64,000 nucleotides of DNA. It comes from Fagopyrum homotropicum. Taxonomy: Eukaryota; Streptophyta; Magnoliopsida; Caryophyllales; Polygonaceae. Positions 34,241-45,851 of this stretch are shown here, in pieces. How positions within the stretch are numbered: the stretch's first letter is position 1; each line of letters begins with the position of its first letter. The stretch covers positions 137,590,426-137,654,425 of the forward strand of contig BSWB01000004.1 in NCBI GenBank assembly GCA_033239125.1. Direction: 5' to 3'. The notes under the pieces were generated by a model that saw nothing but the letters and a program-made list of their open reading frames with translations, made no database searches and was not told the origin of the DNA. A program made the position numbers and the translations under genes.

Positions 34241-34496
34241 ATATTTAAATTATTATACCAACGTCGAAAATACTTAATGGAAATAATCTCTATATGAAAA
34301 CCATATTTTTCGGGTATATATTTTGTAGATATTTTTCCCTATATTATTTTATGGAGAAGTTTTCCGTTTCAAAAATCCCGTTTCGATCGAGTTATTTTAG
34401 TTCTCTTTCCCTTTTCTATTTATTTTCTTTTCTTTTCTTTTTCTCTTTTTTTTTCCTTTCCCTTTTCTTCCCAGCTGGTGAGATTCGTCCCCTTGA
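34106..34496 (+). repeat. Gypsy LTR fragment, second family
   Basis: Starts tgtaacaccccaaattttag. It resembles the sense start of the solo LTR at 9,513-12,180, sharing attttcgatatttat, an aaatcccgtttcga-like block, a pyrimidine-rich run and ctggtgag. It includes a (TA)n run at 34,186-34,238. From 34,282 on, an almost identical copy is found at 45,852-46,242. Confidence 0.7.
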
Positions 34497-34684
34497 TTGT
34501 TCTAGGAATATAGCACTTACTACAATACACTTCTAGGAAAACACAGCTGAGCTTACCCTTAATCAGTGGCTTTGAGATTTGGGGCGTGGATACTTCTAAT
34601 CTATTATCGGGTTAACATGGTAAACTGAGGACAACACTACCAGTACGAGTACCGTTAAGGTTAGTAAATTCCATGTACTAACAA
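34497..34684 (+). repeat. Copia LTR 3'-part fragment
   Basis: Matches 31,275-31,455: gaatatagcacttactacaa, aatcagtggctttg, gatttggggcgtggatactt, accagtacgagtacc and aaggttagta. It is fused to the Gypsy fragment at about 34,496; the same fusion is present at 46,066. Confidence 0.75.
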
Positions 34685-34702
34685 CATTTTACTTAATGCA
34701 GA

Positions 34703-37700
34703 TGTATTTGGTGTAATTTCAGATGTTTTCAAGGTTGAACATAAATATGCAGGAGTTGAAACCGGCAAGCGCGTAAGGACAAACATGTGCATCAATGTTT
34801 ATATCAGAAATAAAAGGTACCAAATTAAATCTATCAAAATTTTGCAAGTCATATATAAACATATAGAACTTGTATAATTAGTTTTATTTTTATTTTATAT
34901 ACCATAAGACTTTAAATTTTAAAGTAACTATTTTTAATATTTACAGGGGAGAAACTTTGAAGTGTAGGATATCCGGTGAAACTAACGTCGATTTATTACT
35001 ATCTTACTATTACCACACAAAGGAAGACGAAGTCGAATATCTAACATTACAATTTGCAAGGGTCGTTACTACTCCTACAGGTAAGTTCAATAACAATTAT
35101 TAAATTTTAAACATCAGTATTACTCATAAAATGTTTCTTTAAATAACAATTTATGTGTAGGAGACCTATATGTTGTAATAACCGAAATTTTTTTTTACTC
35201 CGTTTAAATACCAGATCAAATCGGATTCCGATCCGCCAACCTCTATTCTTCTAGATAAGATTAAAACGATATTAATATCTATCATTTTATGTGACTTAAT
35301 ACACATAAAATGATAATTTACGTAAACCGTAAATAATTCCGATTTCCGTACGAGTAACATTATTCGTTCAGCCAATTGTTTTATGGATGAGCAAGCCCAA
35401 CTAGTTGGCCCAATGGTCTTCGGCCGGCCCACTGGCCCATTACCTGATCCTTCACTAATTTAACTTAACCTAATCTAATTCTAACCTAATGATGGACATC
35501 CAAGTGCCGCTGCTTTACCTATCCCTCTCCCAACCGCATCCTTCTTCCTCTCTTTCCGAACGATAGACAGCAACCCATATCCACCGATGCAGCAACAACC
35601 ACATCAACCGTCCGACTCAGCCACAGTCTCACGCTCGTGTTCGCCGGGAACCGGAGGAAAACACATACAGCCAACCTCGCCTAGGGTCGAGACGCCGGAC
35701 ACTGCACTCAGCCTTCTGCACTTGACACTCAACCTACTGCACGTCTCCAGCGGGAATAAGACCGAGGCCGATCGATCGGTAAGGACTCTCTTATACCTTG
35801 TCTTCACTGGTGCTCAGTAGCCAGAAGCAACTCTCTACCTCATCTCGGACACCGGCTACAACACAACACGACCTTCTCCATCCCATGCTTCTGAACGGAG
35901 ACACCTACAACTCCTTGCCCTCTCTCCTTCTACAGATGACGACTGCTGTCTTACGCCCTTGCCGATGAGCAGCAGGGGGGCCACAACATGAGGACGGGTT
36001 TGCTTCTGCATCTGTATGCACATGGACAGGTTGTACCGCCCCTGTGTCGACCAAGCCAGTCCCCTCTAACTATAAGTATCAGACACCTTCATTATCGACC
36101 TACCCGCCCCAGACTTACAACCTCACACACAACAGCGGCTAATCAGAGAAACTACCCACCCTCCAAGCCAGCCAACGTACACACCCTCCTGCAGCCATCG
36201 AGATCCTAAGTAAGTAAACCGTTTTTCTGTTTGTGCAATACATGAAAAAGGGAGAGTATATGTTAATTTCATACTTGTTGTTTCATCAAGCACAGGACTC
36301 GAACTCTGAACCTCGGTGTTGATCGATAATCCAGAAAGTAGTTGGAGGTAAGACTCGAACTGCAGACCACATTACATTGTGTTTTAGCCTCAGAAAAACA
36401 GTGTTGAGCAAGCATATTTAAGCTCCTATTTCGATACCTTAGAATCATAATCCACCGTTCAATTTTTGGTATGATGTAGAAGGATATACATAGTTTACAA
36501 TATCAAAAGTTGAGACCGATCCAATGGTCGGATCTGGATCTGTAGAAGCTCCAAGTAGGTTAGTTGAGCTGTTTGAGAAAGAACTCAAAATTGGCCAAGT
36601 ATGGATTTCTGGATTTTTGGAACCATCTTTAATGATTTTTGTAGGAGTTGTTGTTCAGTGTTTTTGAGAGATCTTTCCTCCTATGAGTAGCATGCATATC
36701 ATAGAGGACCTAAACATTTATTTTGGAATTTTTATATTTTTATCCGAACCTCGTATCTTAAGTAAAAGTCGGATCTTGGCGACTTTTTGTGAAAATTAAG
36801 AATGGTGTGTACTCTTATAAATCTTTAGCGAACTTTTCCGTGAAAACGAGATGGTGGAGATAAGTTCCAAATGGGAGTTTGAAACTAGGTTATAGAAAAT
36901 TCTGAAGTTTCGGGACCAGGGGTAAAATGGTCATTTTACCTTAGGAGGGCATTTTAGTCATTTTTCTCTTGACGAGTTTGTGCATCTTAGAAGTTATAGA
37001 CTTCTAAGAGTATGGGATGTGATTGTTGATCCACGTGCCTTGTATGACAGGCGTATGAGTTTCTACGGTTGCGGACCGAGTTGAGATGTAAAGAGTTGTG
37101 GTTTGATTCAGGTAAGTCCTCGCGACTTACTTAGCTGGTTTCTGGATATTAGTTGGGTGATGATGGTTGTGTGTGTACAATGTGTGTTATAATAAATAAC
37201 AACTTGTTAGGACGACCGTGGTTATTATGTTTTAAGGCCCAAGTGTATGTATAACGGGCCGTGACATCACTGCCCAGCTCTGTCAGGAGACTGGGAGGTT
37301 CTCTATACCCAGACCATACAGGTACACGGTGAGATGCATCGGATCCACTCCTGATGGGTACACGGGGGCGGAGGCGAGGTTTGGGAATCCCTCGTGTCAC
37401 AAAATAAGTATCATTAGAGTGAATGACTTAAATGAAGATAAAAAAAAAATGGATTGTTTGAAAGCATGATGAGTGTTTATTATTTTATGTGTGTGTGTGC
37501 TATTATTATTCTCCTAATGTTTAGATAACTAGCTAATGGTTGTTTTGTTGTGTTTTTAGATTTACCGCAGGTTAGAACAGCAGCTGAGTGATCCGGAAGT
37601 AGTGGTCAGCCGGATCTCCGTACTCCTTAGAGTGGGGTTTGGGGTTGTTGCTTTGTTGTTCTTTTCCTTTTGTTAAGACTGTTAGTCTTTTCCGTTGTTT

Positions 37701-38106
37701 AAGTACGATAGGCTGTTAGACTTTCTTGCATTCATCCTTTTTCGAACACACTTTATGAATTTCGGTTTATCTTATTTGTGTCTTGTTGCAAGATCTTAGT
37801 AATATTGTTGTCAAACTGAGGTCGGGACCCATTGTGAGGTCCTAACCAGTAACGTCCCGAGTTCACAGAATTCGGGGTGTTACATATGTTTCAACTAAGG
37901 GAGACCAAACAAGAATGATTTTGGGCATAGATGACAAAGAAGTTTCCAATTCCACTAAATCGTTAGTGTTTTTTTTTTATCATATAACTTAACTGGATAG
38001 TTAAATTTTATTGTCTATGATGGACTATTTCACTAATATAATTCCTAACAATATTTTATATTATTCTTACAGGTTTCTTCCTAAGAGGACGATGCGCTAC
38101 TGCTAG
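34703..38106 (+). pseudogene. RPA-like OB-fold protein, exon split by a solo LTR
   Basis: Four exons with good splice borders: 34,703-34,816 (DVFGVISDVFKVEHKYAGVE, KRVRTNMCINVYIRNK), 34,947-35,080 (GETLKCRISGETNVDLLLSY, EVEYLTLQFARVV), 35,161-35,173 joined to 37,890-37,961, and 38,073-38,106 ending in a stop. The pattern D(V/I)xG....G...KR.......(L/C)xC.....(V)D resembles the single-strand DNA-binding OB folds of replication protein A large subunit, an accessory protein of plant Helitrons. No upstream exon was recognised, so the N-terminus is unknown. A 2.7-kb solo LTR sits inside exon 3. Without it and one TATGT copy the frame is continuous through that exon. Confidence 0.6.
35174..37884 (+). 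mobile_element. solo Gypsy-type LTR inserted in an RPA-like exon
   Basis: Begins tgtaataaccgaaattt and ends ttcggggtgttaca, flanked by TATGT at 35,169-35,173 and 37,885-37,889, a perfect 5-bp target duplication. Its 3' end (gtcgggacccattgtgaggt) matches the LTR at 24,465 in sense orientation. There is no internal coding region, so it is the product of LTR-LTR recombination. A GC-richer block at 35,500-36,200 has short frames, but I see no gene. Confidence 0.85.
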
Positions 38107-41100
38107 GCTCCTAAATGAAGAATACATTATGCTATAAACTATTTGTTTTTAGTTGAGACCTATCCTTTTTATGTCTTTTCTAATCTATTTTGATTTCTTA
38201 TTTTAAATGCAGTCTTATCCCTTATAATTAAACTATTGTGGTGGATTCAAGGATATGAAGGACAAAACAAACGACAAAAAAACGCAAGATAAAACCATAG
38301 TTACATAAATGTAAATAAACGCATATCCCCTACGTTATAAAATACGATGCATATACCACCTGTGTTGTATAATTTATCCCAAACCTGAACCAATACTACA
38401 TTGTGTGATGGCATTCTGTTAAAAAAAAAATAACAGCATTAGTAAGATTTTCCCGCAATAAATTAAGCCTTAATAAAGATGAAAACATAAGCATTTGATA
38501 ATATTGAGGTTGATGAAAATAATCTAAAAACAAAAACATAAGATCATGATCAATGTCACTACTGTAAGAGTAAACATTGAGGTTAAAACAATATGATGGT
38601 GATAATACACATGCTCCAAAAAACAATACCATGAGATTATGACCATATGCATGCTATAATAATGATCTAACTATGGATTCATAAGCCTCTGATAATGGAT
38701 ATGGTAAATAAACAATCTAAGAATGAAATCATAACTTTTTGTAGTCAAGAATAATCGTTGTATTCATCTTTAATGTTGCTAAATTAAAAAAAATGAGATA
38801 ATGAGTTCTTTATTCATTGAAGTTCAAAAAATAAGAAATTGACATACCTAAATGAGAATAGAACATGCAATATATCAACAGAAGGAAATTAGCCAGTAGA
38901 ATTATTATGACGACTTACAATGAATCGTCTATCACCAAGCAGTCAACTGGAATGTGATACAATTCTATTAGCAGCCTCTAGAAACCTGTCCCAGAAAAAT
39001 ACCACTTAAACCTAATATTTGAAGCTGGAAGTCCAAAATTATTATCATTTAAATATAAATTCTTGGTTTTGCTTTCTACTTCTGGAACTCTTAAGGCCAT
39101 GTGCTAATGAAATACTTATCGAATATATGGGAAGATCTTAAACTAAGAATCAGTGATTCGAGTCTCATTAGTCTCACAAATATGAATGAAAAAGGTCTAT
39201 TGGAATATGTTAAGATAAAAAAATTCATTTATCATATACTCCTCAAATGTCTATATATATGCAATAATACTTCAATAATTCACAAATCACGCCAAAGATA
39301 TTTGGAATACTAATTCCAGTATTAGAAAGTAATATGATCTGCATGATTTATAGCTTAACATCTTACAAGTCTGGGGCTGGTTTCCCTTGCTTAACCTGGT
39401 CACTTCCAAGAATTGCTGAACCAATACTGCATTATGTGATGACATTCTGTTAAAAAAAATTACAGCATTAGTAAGATTTTTCCGCAATAAATTAAGCCTT
39501 AATAAAGATGAAAACATAAGCATTTGATAATATTGAGGTTGATCAAAATAATCTAAAAACATAAACATAAGATCATGATTAATGTCAATGCTGAAAGAGT
39601 AAACACCGATCTTAAAAAAATATGACGGTGATAATACACATGCTCCAAAAAACAATACCATAATATTTTTTAACAAAGAAAATCTGAAAAAAAATATTTT
39701 TTTATATATTCTAAATGAATAACAACTTGAGAAATTCGTATTTAACTTCCAAGATTTTTTAACAAAGAAAATCTGAAAACAATATCTTTTTATAAGATCT
39801 CAAAAAAATGTACTATATATACAAGAGACATTAACCCTAATTCAATTGAGTATTCTCAAGTATCGTTACTTACAAAACCAAAGTTCCTAATCAACAAGCA
39901 CGTTGAACTGCAGCAGATTTTTGGATTCACAGATAAAGAACCACATGAATCTGAGAATTTGAAGTTAAAAGAGGTGAGTTCCAATTCATATGAACACATT
40001 AGTTATATATATTTATATAAGTTAAATTCATTAACTGATATTGGGTTGTTTGGATTTCATGTAGTTGGATACTTGTCATACCATTGAATTCATACATCTC
40101 AGATCGACATCCGAGCATGAGATCTTCATCTGAATCTGAAAAACTTGAAGTTAGAAGAGGTTAGTAACAATTCATGTGTAGATCTATATTTTTTAAAATA
40201 ATATCTCAATATATATAAGTAGAAACCGGCAGACTGAGTACCATCCAGAAGCGCGCCTCATCCGTACCATCCCGAACCACCGAACCTACCATAATCGGCC
40301 AGCCTAAAATAGACCGCTCCGCACAACTCCCAATGAAAGGAAACGATTAGTACATCCTTAATAGTATAATCAATATATCAATATATATAAGTAGAAGTAG
40401 AGTCCGAAGCTGTTGGTACCTGTTCAGATCGAGATTCAAAAAATAGAGGCAGATTTCAGATTTGAAAATTACGAGTCCAAGGCTAGTAGCATCTAAATCG
40501 AATAAGTAGAGGATGACCATTTGACTGACTCCTTTCCTGTCGGTACCTAATTACCATTCAGATTCGAGAGCTTGTTGTCCGATTGGTGTCGAAAGTCCGA
40601 TTCGTGTCAAAAGAGGCGATATCCAGTTGAAAAATAAGAGTCCAAGTTGTCGGCGGTAATGAAGCGATTATCCAGAAGAATCGATGTAGATTGCTAGACG
40701 ACGAGGGTATTGCGAATGAGGCGGCGTATGTTGGTAGAGGGTATTGCGAATGAGGCGGCATATGTTTTGTAGAGGGTAGGTTGCCGAAATGTTGATGTAA
40801 TGAATTGAGGGTGTAATGAAAACCTAATCTTTTTATATATGGATATGATGATTGGGCTAGGGCAACCCAAAACAAAATGGGGTTCAATTTTTAATGGGCT
40901 TTTAGTTAGTTTGTTCAGTGAGTGGGCCATGTATTATATATATTTGGTTAGTAATATAATGGGTTAGGGCAACCCATCCTTTAGAAATGTTTATATATAG
41001 GATATTTTTAAATATATGTAATGTATAATTAAATTTTAAATATATTTAATAACATTTCAAAAGAATTATGGTTATTTTTATTTATAATTTAAGCATATTT

Positions 41101-41200
41101 TTATATTTAATATATCATATATTTAATTTAAATTACTGCCCGTATTAGTTATAGATTTTATAGATTTTTAATTATTTATTTACAATTTTTTTTATATAGG
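38107..41200. other. non-coding Helitron interior with repeats
   Basis: No conserved domain seen. It contains a 250-bp direct repeat pair (38,388-38,636 and 39,413-39,663) and a 34-bp tandem duplication near 40,703-40,770 (unit gagggtattgcgaatgaggc...). It could include introns of the Rep/helicase gene. Confidence 0.4.
38388..39663. repeat. direct repeat pair of about 250 bp, 1,025 bp apart
   Basis: Copy 1 at 38,388-38,636 and copy 2 at 39,413-39,663 share ctgaaccaatact, attctgttaaaaaaa, acagcattagtaagattt, a long block ending ataatattgaggttgat, and gataatacacatgctccaaa. They are about 93-95% alike by eye. Both can be read on the minus strand as 70-129-codon frames, but without recognisable protein similarity. 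Confidence 0.9.
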
Positions 41201-42438
41201 TTATATCATATGGATTCATCTACCGCCAAAGCGAAACCGACTTTATCGCATGTCAGTCTTGAAGGATAAAAGGTCTACGACGTCTTTTCTAAATCAAGAG
41301 GTAAAGAGAATCATATGAAGCGGGCCTCTATACTTGTAGATAGAAGAAAAAGGAGACATAACGAAAATTCTGGTAACCACTATGATTCTATTTTAATTTT
41401 TATATCGAATTATATTTTTACTAAATTAGAATATCATTGCAGTTGATCAAGGACCATCTAGAAATAAATGTGCTCAAAATTCTCAAAGAACACCTTTTAC
41501 AAACATCACCTATGGTATGTTGGTATTTTTGTTGTACTATTTATATATATATATATATATATATATTAATTTATTTATCTGAAGTGATATTATTTAAATG
41601 TATTTATCTTTTAAAATTGATATGTACATACTTTATTTCTAACTTTACATTACTTTATTCATTTATATAGGTCAAATATCCCATCAAAGTCAAAGTTGAA
41701 TTTGTGGTCAACGTAGGCAATTGACACACATTAGTAACCGTAAGTTTTTTCTTTGTCTTTTTGTATTTTCACAAAAAGAATACTGATATGACTTTCAATC
41801 CGTGTATGTTGTATAGCGAATATATCCCTTTCACAATCATCCATAAATGATTCCGGTGTTGGGTGTTCAAGAGTTCCCAACATGACAACTGACTTAAACT
41901 ACTTGTCAACCGGTATCCAGCTTCATCAATGGTTGACCCGTCTTTTCAAAATATTAGTGGGTCATCGTCGTATTCAGCCATCACAAATGCACATCAATAT
42001 GGTAAATTAATCAATGCAGATATCATTATTATATGGATAATATTAGAATGTAGTAATACTCATCCACATGATTGTTACATGTTCACTTATGCAGCTCCGT
42101 ATCATTATAATTACGACCCGTACGAAGAAGAAGTTGGTTGTGAAGATGAAATTGAAGATGGTAAAATAAAATTTATTTTATTAAATAGTTTTACACTACG
42201 ATATGTCACAACCATTTTACTATAATTTTCATTTTATGTAAATCTATACTAATTTTCATGTAGATCACGTGGAAGAGGTCGATGATGGTTGTGTGTTATT
42301 AGACAACGGTGTTAACCAAGTGCCCAAAGTTACTAACAATCCAGGTAAACATATTATGTAGACAATAGAGTAACTTAAACATAACTTTTTACATACCAAA
42401 ATATTGTTGTGTGAAACTTATGTTTCTCTTTTGTACGG
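41201..42438 (+). pseudogene. putative N-terminal exons of the Rep/helicase gene
   Basis: Short exon-like blocks with fair splice borders: about 41,320-41,374 (Arg/Lys-rich, RASILVDRRKRRHNE), 41,447-41,515, 41,820-41,999, 42,092-42,160 (acidic, PYEEEVGCEDEIED) and 42,263-42,344 (DHVEEVDDGCVLLDNG). Helitron proteins often have a poorly conserved, charged N-terminal part in this place. The exon calls are inferred from borders only. A (TA)n run lies at 41,542-41,566. Confidence 0.35.
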
Positions 42439-43740
42439 TATTTGGATTTCGGAGATCCTACTTGGATGTGTTTATCGTGCGGTGCACTAATGTGGTATGC
42501 AGAAAGGTTACATAAACACAAAACATAAACTGTACCAAAATTTTCCTTATGTTGCATGCAAGGAAAGGTCGAGTTGCCTCTTCTTCCTGAACCTCCAAGT
42601 CTACTTGCAAGTCTTTTGTCTAATGAAGGATGTAGGAGCAAGAATTTTCTAAAGAATATTAGAAAATATAACTCCATGTTTTCTTTTACTTCGATGACCG
42701 GCAAGGATAATCCCGTGAAGGAAGGTCGTGGTCCATCAAGTTTTCGCATGAAAGGTCAAAATAATCATTTGATTGGAAGTTTGCTACCTAAAGAAGGTGC
42801 TCCGCCAAAGTTCTGCCAATTTTATATCGTGGATACTGAAGATGAAGAACGAGACCGAATTCGTGCACTAAGGTATAATTTTAATTATTAAAAAAGAAAT
42901 ATAAATTTTTTCCTTTTTTTATTAAGCTTTAACGAGTTTGTCAACTGTTTGTTGGTGTTTTCAGTAAGACGGGCAAAAGCACCTTGGACCGATCTATTGT
43001 AGCTGATATAAAGGGTATGGTTGATCAATTCAATCCACACGCAAAGGCATTCAGAGTTGCAAAGAATAGATTGTTATCTAACCCTGGAGACAACATAAGT
43101 ATTAAATTGGTTAGCACCAGAAACACTGATGCCAGGAGATATAATATGCCAACTTCATCTGAAGTGGCTGCTATTATAGTCGGCGATGTTGCAAATGTTA
43201 ATAGAGATAGAGATATCTATGTGGAAAAACACGGAGGTCAGTTACGGCGTGTTACCGAAACTCATCCTGCATTTCTTGCTCTCCAATATCCGTTGTTGTT
43301 TCCGTACGGCGAAGACGGATATAAGATTGATATTATGCTACGAGAGAGTGGCAAGAGTAAATCAAGGAAGAGACTTAGGTTAAGCTTGCGAGAGTTTTTA
43401 GCATTTCGTCTTCAGGACAAGGTAGGTGAAGCAAAAACTCTAATGTCATCCGGGAGGTTATTTCAACAGTTTGTGGTGGATGCATATACAATGATTGAAT
43501 CTCAGAGACTAAACTACCTAAGATACAATCAGAAAAAATTAAGATCCGATTTGTATTGTAACTTGACATCTGTTGTTGGGAGTGATACTACTACTGAAGC
43601 ATCTTCTACAAGTAAACCGATCGTCTTGCCGTCATCGCATACAGGTAGTTCGAGGTACATGATGTAGAATTACCAAGATGCTATGGCAATTTGCAAATCT
43701 ATTGGTTATCCGGACTTATTTGTTACATTCACATGCAACT
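42439..43740 (+). pseudogene. Helitron Rep N-terminal (Helitron_like_N) domain, truncated
   Basis: The translation runs YLDFGDPTWMCLSCGALMWY, a TAA at 42,526, KVELPLLPEPPSLLASLL, FLKNIRKYNSMFSFTSMTGK and an intron (42,873-42,964). It goes on with PHAKAFRVAKNRL, THPAFLALQYPLLFPYGEDG, FQQFVVDAYTMIESQRLNY and YPDLFVTFTCN. This is the conserved region before the Helitron Rep nuclease. A TAG at 43,665 replaces the glutamine codon of YMxQNYQDAM. Directly after TFTCN (about 43,740) the reading jumps to helicase: the HUH and tyrosine motifs of the nuclease are deleted. Confidence 0.85.
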
Positions 43741-45315
43741 TAGTTTCCAGTTTTACCGATGAGCAAAGAGATGTGTATGATGAGATTATGTCTTCTGTGT
43801 CAACTGAAAAAGGTGGGGTATACTTCTTATATGGCTATGGCGGGACTGGAAAAACTTTTATCTGGAGATCCTTTCAGCTGCTATCAGATCTAAAGGTGAG
43901 ATTGTACTTACAGTTGCTTCCAGTGGTAATGCCGCTCTTTTGTTGCTTGGCGGTAGGACCGCTCATTCACGATTTGGTATTCCCATAGAAGTTGACGAAA
44001 CTTCGACGTGTAACATCCGTGCAGGTATGTATCTTTATTGGCTAAACTTTTATATGCCACATTACATAGCACATCTGTATATCTTCTTACTTTTTAATTA
44101 GAATTTTATTTTTTATTAGGCACAGAACTGGCTGAATTGGTATCAAGGACTAAACTAATAATATGGGACGAAACGCCAATGGTGAATAAGTTTTGTTTCA
44201 AGGCTCTTGATAGGAGTTTGAGAGATGTCATGCGATCTTATAGTTGCGTTAACTCTGACGTGTTGTTTGGTGGAAAGGTGGTCATATTTGGTGGTGACTT
44301 TAGAGAGATATTGCCTGTTGTTACCGGTGGAAGTAGGACTGATATTGTATTTGCTGCAATCAATGCATCACATTTGTGGGCTCACTGCAAGGTTCTCAGG
44401 TTGACAAAAAACATGAGGGTTTTACGTGGAACAACAGCACTAGAAGCGCAAAAGGCCAAAGAGTTTTCTGATTGGGTATTGAGAATTGGAGATGGCAAAG
44501 AAGGCTATGGTGATAACGGTGAAACTGTTATTGAAATCCCAGAAGATCTATTACTTCGTTCGAATGGCGATCCAATTTCTACCATTGTTGACTATGTGTA
44601 TCCTAGAACATTCGATGTTGAAGATCCAACAACCTACTTCCAAGAAAGAGCTATCCTTGCACCCACCAATGAAATTGTTGACAATGTTAATGATCATATT
44701 CTATCATTGATACCCGGAGACGAGACCGTTTACTTGAGTTCTGATCGTTTTTGTCCCACTGAGGGATTTGTTGATGATGAGTTCTTCTCCAGTGAGTTCT
44801 TAAACAGCATCAAGATTTCAAGATTTCCCAACCACGTTTTGAAGATGAAGGTCGAGATTCCAATTATGTTAATGAGGAACATTGACCAGTCTGCCGGTTT
44901 GTGTAATGGCACTAGGTTGATAGTGAGGAGGCTTGGAAAACACATCATCGAGGCAGAAATATTATCTGGTAACAGCATTGGGCAGAAAGTCTTCATTCCG
45001 CGGACGGTTCTTTCTCCTTCAAATTCAAAATTTTCATTTAAGTTTCAAAGGAGACAATTCCCTATTATGGTGTGTTTTGCTATGACTATAAACAAAAGTC
45101 AAGGGCAATCGCTTGCACACGTTGGATTATATTTGCCTAGACCGGTGTTCAGTCATGGACAATTTTATGTGGCTGTTTCAAGGGTTACAAGTAGGGACGG
45201 ATTGAGGATTATGATATGTGACGATACAGGCAAATTGGAGCAAACTACAAATAATGTGGTCTATGACTCTATAACGAAGTGTTCCGTAACATTGATTGAG
45301 GTACTTATTTTATAA
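43741..45315 (+). pseudogene. Helitron PIF1-type DNA helicase
   Basis: It starts FTDEQRDVYDEIM with the Walker A motif GYGGTGKT at 43,833-43,856. A one-base deletion near 43,870 shifts the frame; SAAIRSKGEIVLTVASSGNA continues in the next frame. After an intron (about 44,025-44,119), an intact 390-codon exon carries the Walker B motif LIIWDE, VVIFGGDFREILPVV, LRLTKNMRV, APTNEIVDNVND, GLCNGTRLIV and INKSQGQSLAHVG with FYVAVSRVTSRDGL. These are the motifs of PIF1/RecD-like helicases. A final frame can end at 45,315 or splice at gag|gtactt. Confidence 0.9.
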
Positions 45316-45515
45316 CTATTTTTACATATTAAATCGAATAATTTCAATTTATCTGTATATTGGATATAGTTATATATGTATGGTTAAAGTTATAAAAAAT
45401 AGCATTAAATATTTGAGGTTGATTATAGTTTTTTTTTTTCAAATCAGGTGATTTAAGAATGCTCACGGCCTACATCTGTTTGATCTGTTGCGAAATACTC
45501 ATTGCATTGTATATG

Positions 45516-45516
<1 letters not shown>

Positions 45517-45591
<75 letters not shown>
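45517..45591. repeat. (ATT)n microsatellite
   Basis: About 25 ATT units. A plus-strand frame through it codes a tyrosine run and is not a gene. Confidence 0.95.
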
Positions 45592-45823
45592 TACTTTTTT
45601 TTGGATATTTTCATTTTTTGAGTTATTTTGAATTTGTGGTTTGGCTTATAAAAACTATAACAATAATAAATTGAAAACTCCTCGGTCAACAATTAAGTGG
45701 ATTTTTTATTTGCTTTAATTTCAAGTCGGCATCACATGAAACGTTGTATTCATATATTATTACAAATAAAATAATCTTATACAAAACAATGTCCACGTAT
45801 AAACATATATATTTTTTTCAAAA

Positions 45824-45851
45824 CCCGTGCAAGGCACGAGTCCTAAACTAG
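45824..45851 (+). other. Helitron 3' terminus (hairpin plus CTAG)
   Basis: cccgtgcaaggcacgag forms a 5-bp stem CGTGC/GCACG with a 3-base loop, 9 bases before CTAG at 45,848-45,851, followed by T. The same flank without the Helitron is found at 34,270-34,300 (ggaaataa|tctctatatg), giving the expected A|T insertion point. Confidence 0.85.

Larger units (their letters stand above)
33207..45851 (+). mobile_element. Helitron-type region with RPA-like and Rep/helicase relics
   Basis: The 3' end has a hairpin (CGTGC aag GCACG) followed by tcctaaaCTAG and a T, the classic Helitron terminus. The left side starts near tatattacccgtgccttgca at about 33,207, an end-like motif sharing the ccgtgc/gcac hairpin. 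Inside lie RPA OB-fold exons (34,703-38,106), a Helitron-like N domain (42,439-43,740) and a PIF1 helicase (43,741-45,315), all on the plus strand. Insertions: LTR fragments at 33,714-34,684 and a solo LTR at 35,174-37,884. The two flanks do not match one target (Copia gag on the left, LTR fragment on the right), so the left end or its link to the right end is uncertain. Confidence 0.7.

Noticed and set aside
34282..34300. TCTCTATATG as a Helitron 5' end, with head-to-tail tandem Helitrons at 45,851/45,852
   Set aside because: CTAG directly followed by TC looked like a tandem junction, but LTR similarity to 9,513-12,180 continues on both sides of 34,282, so this is uninterrupted LTR sequence.
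35587..36209. Short frames in a GC-richer block
   Set aside because: They are inside a solo LTR, are of short length and show no domain.
40558..40930. Minus-strand frames of 78-109 codons
   Set aside because: They contain a 34-bp tandem duplication, give low-complexity His/Ser/Pro-rich text and match no family I know.
45459..45674. Frame with a long tyrosine run
   Set aside because: Translation of the (ATT)n microsatellite.
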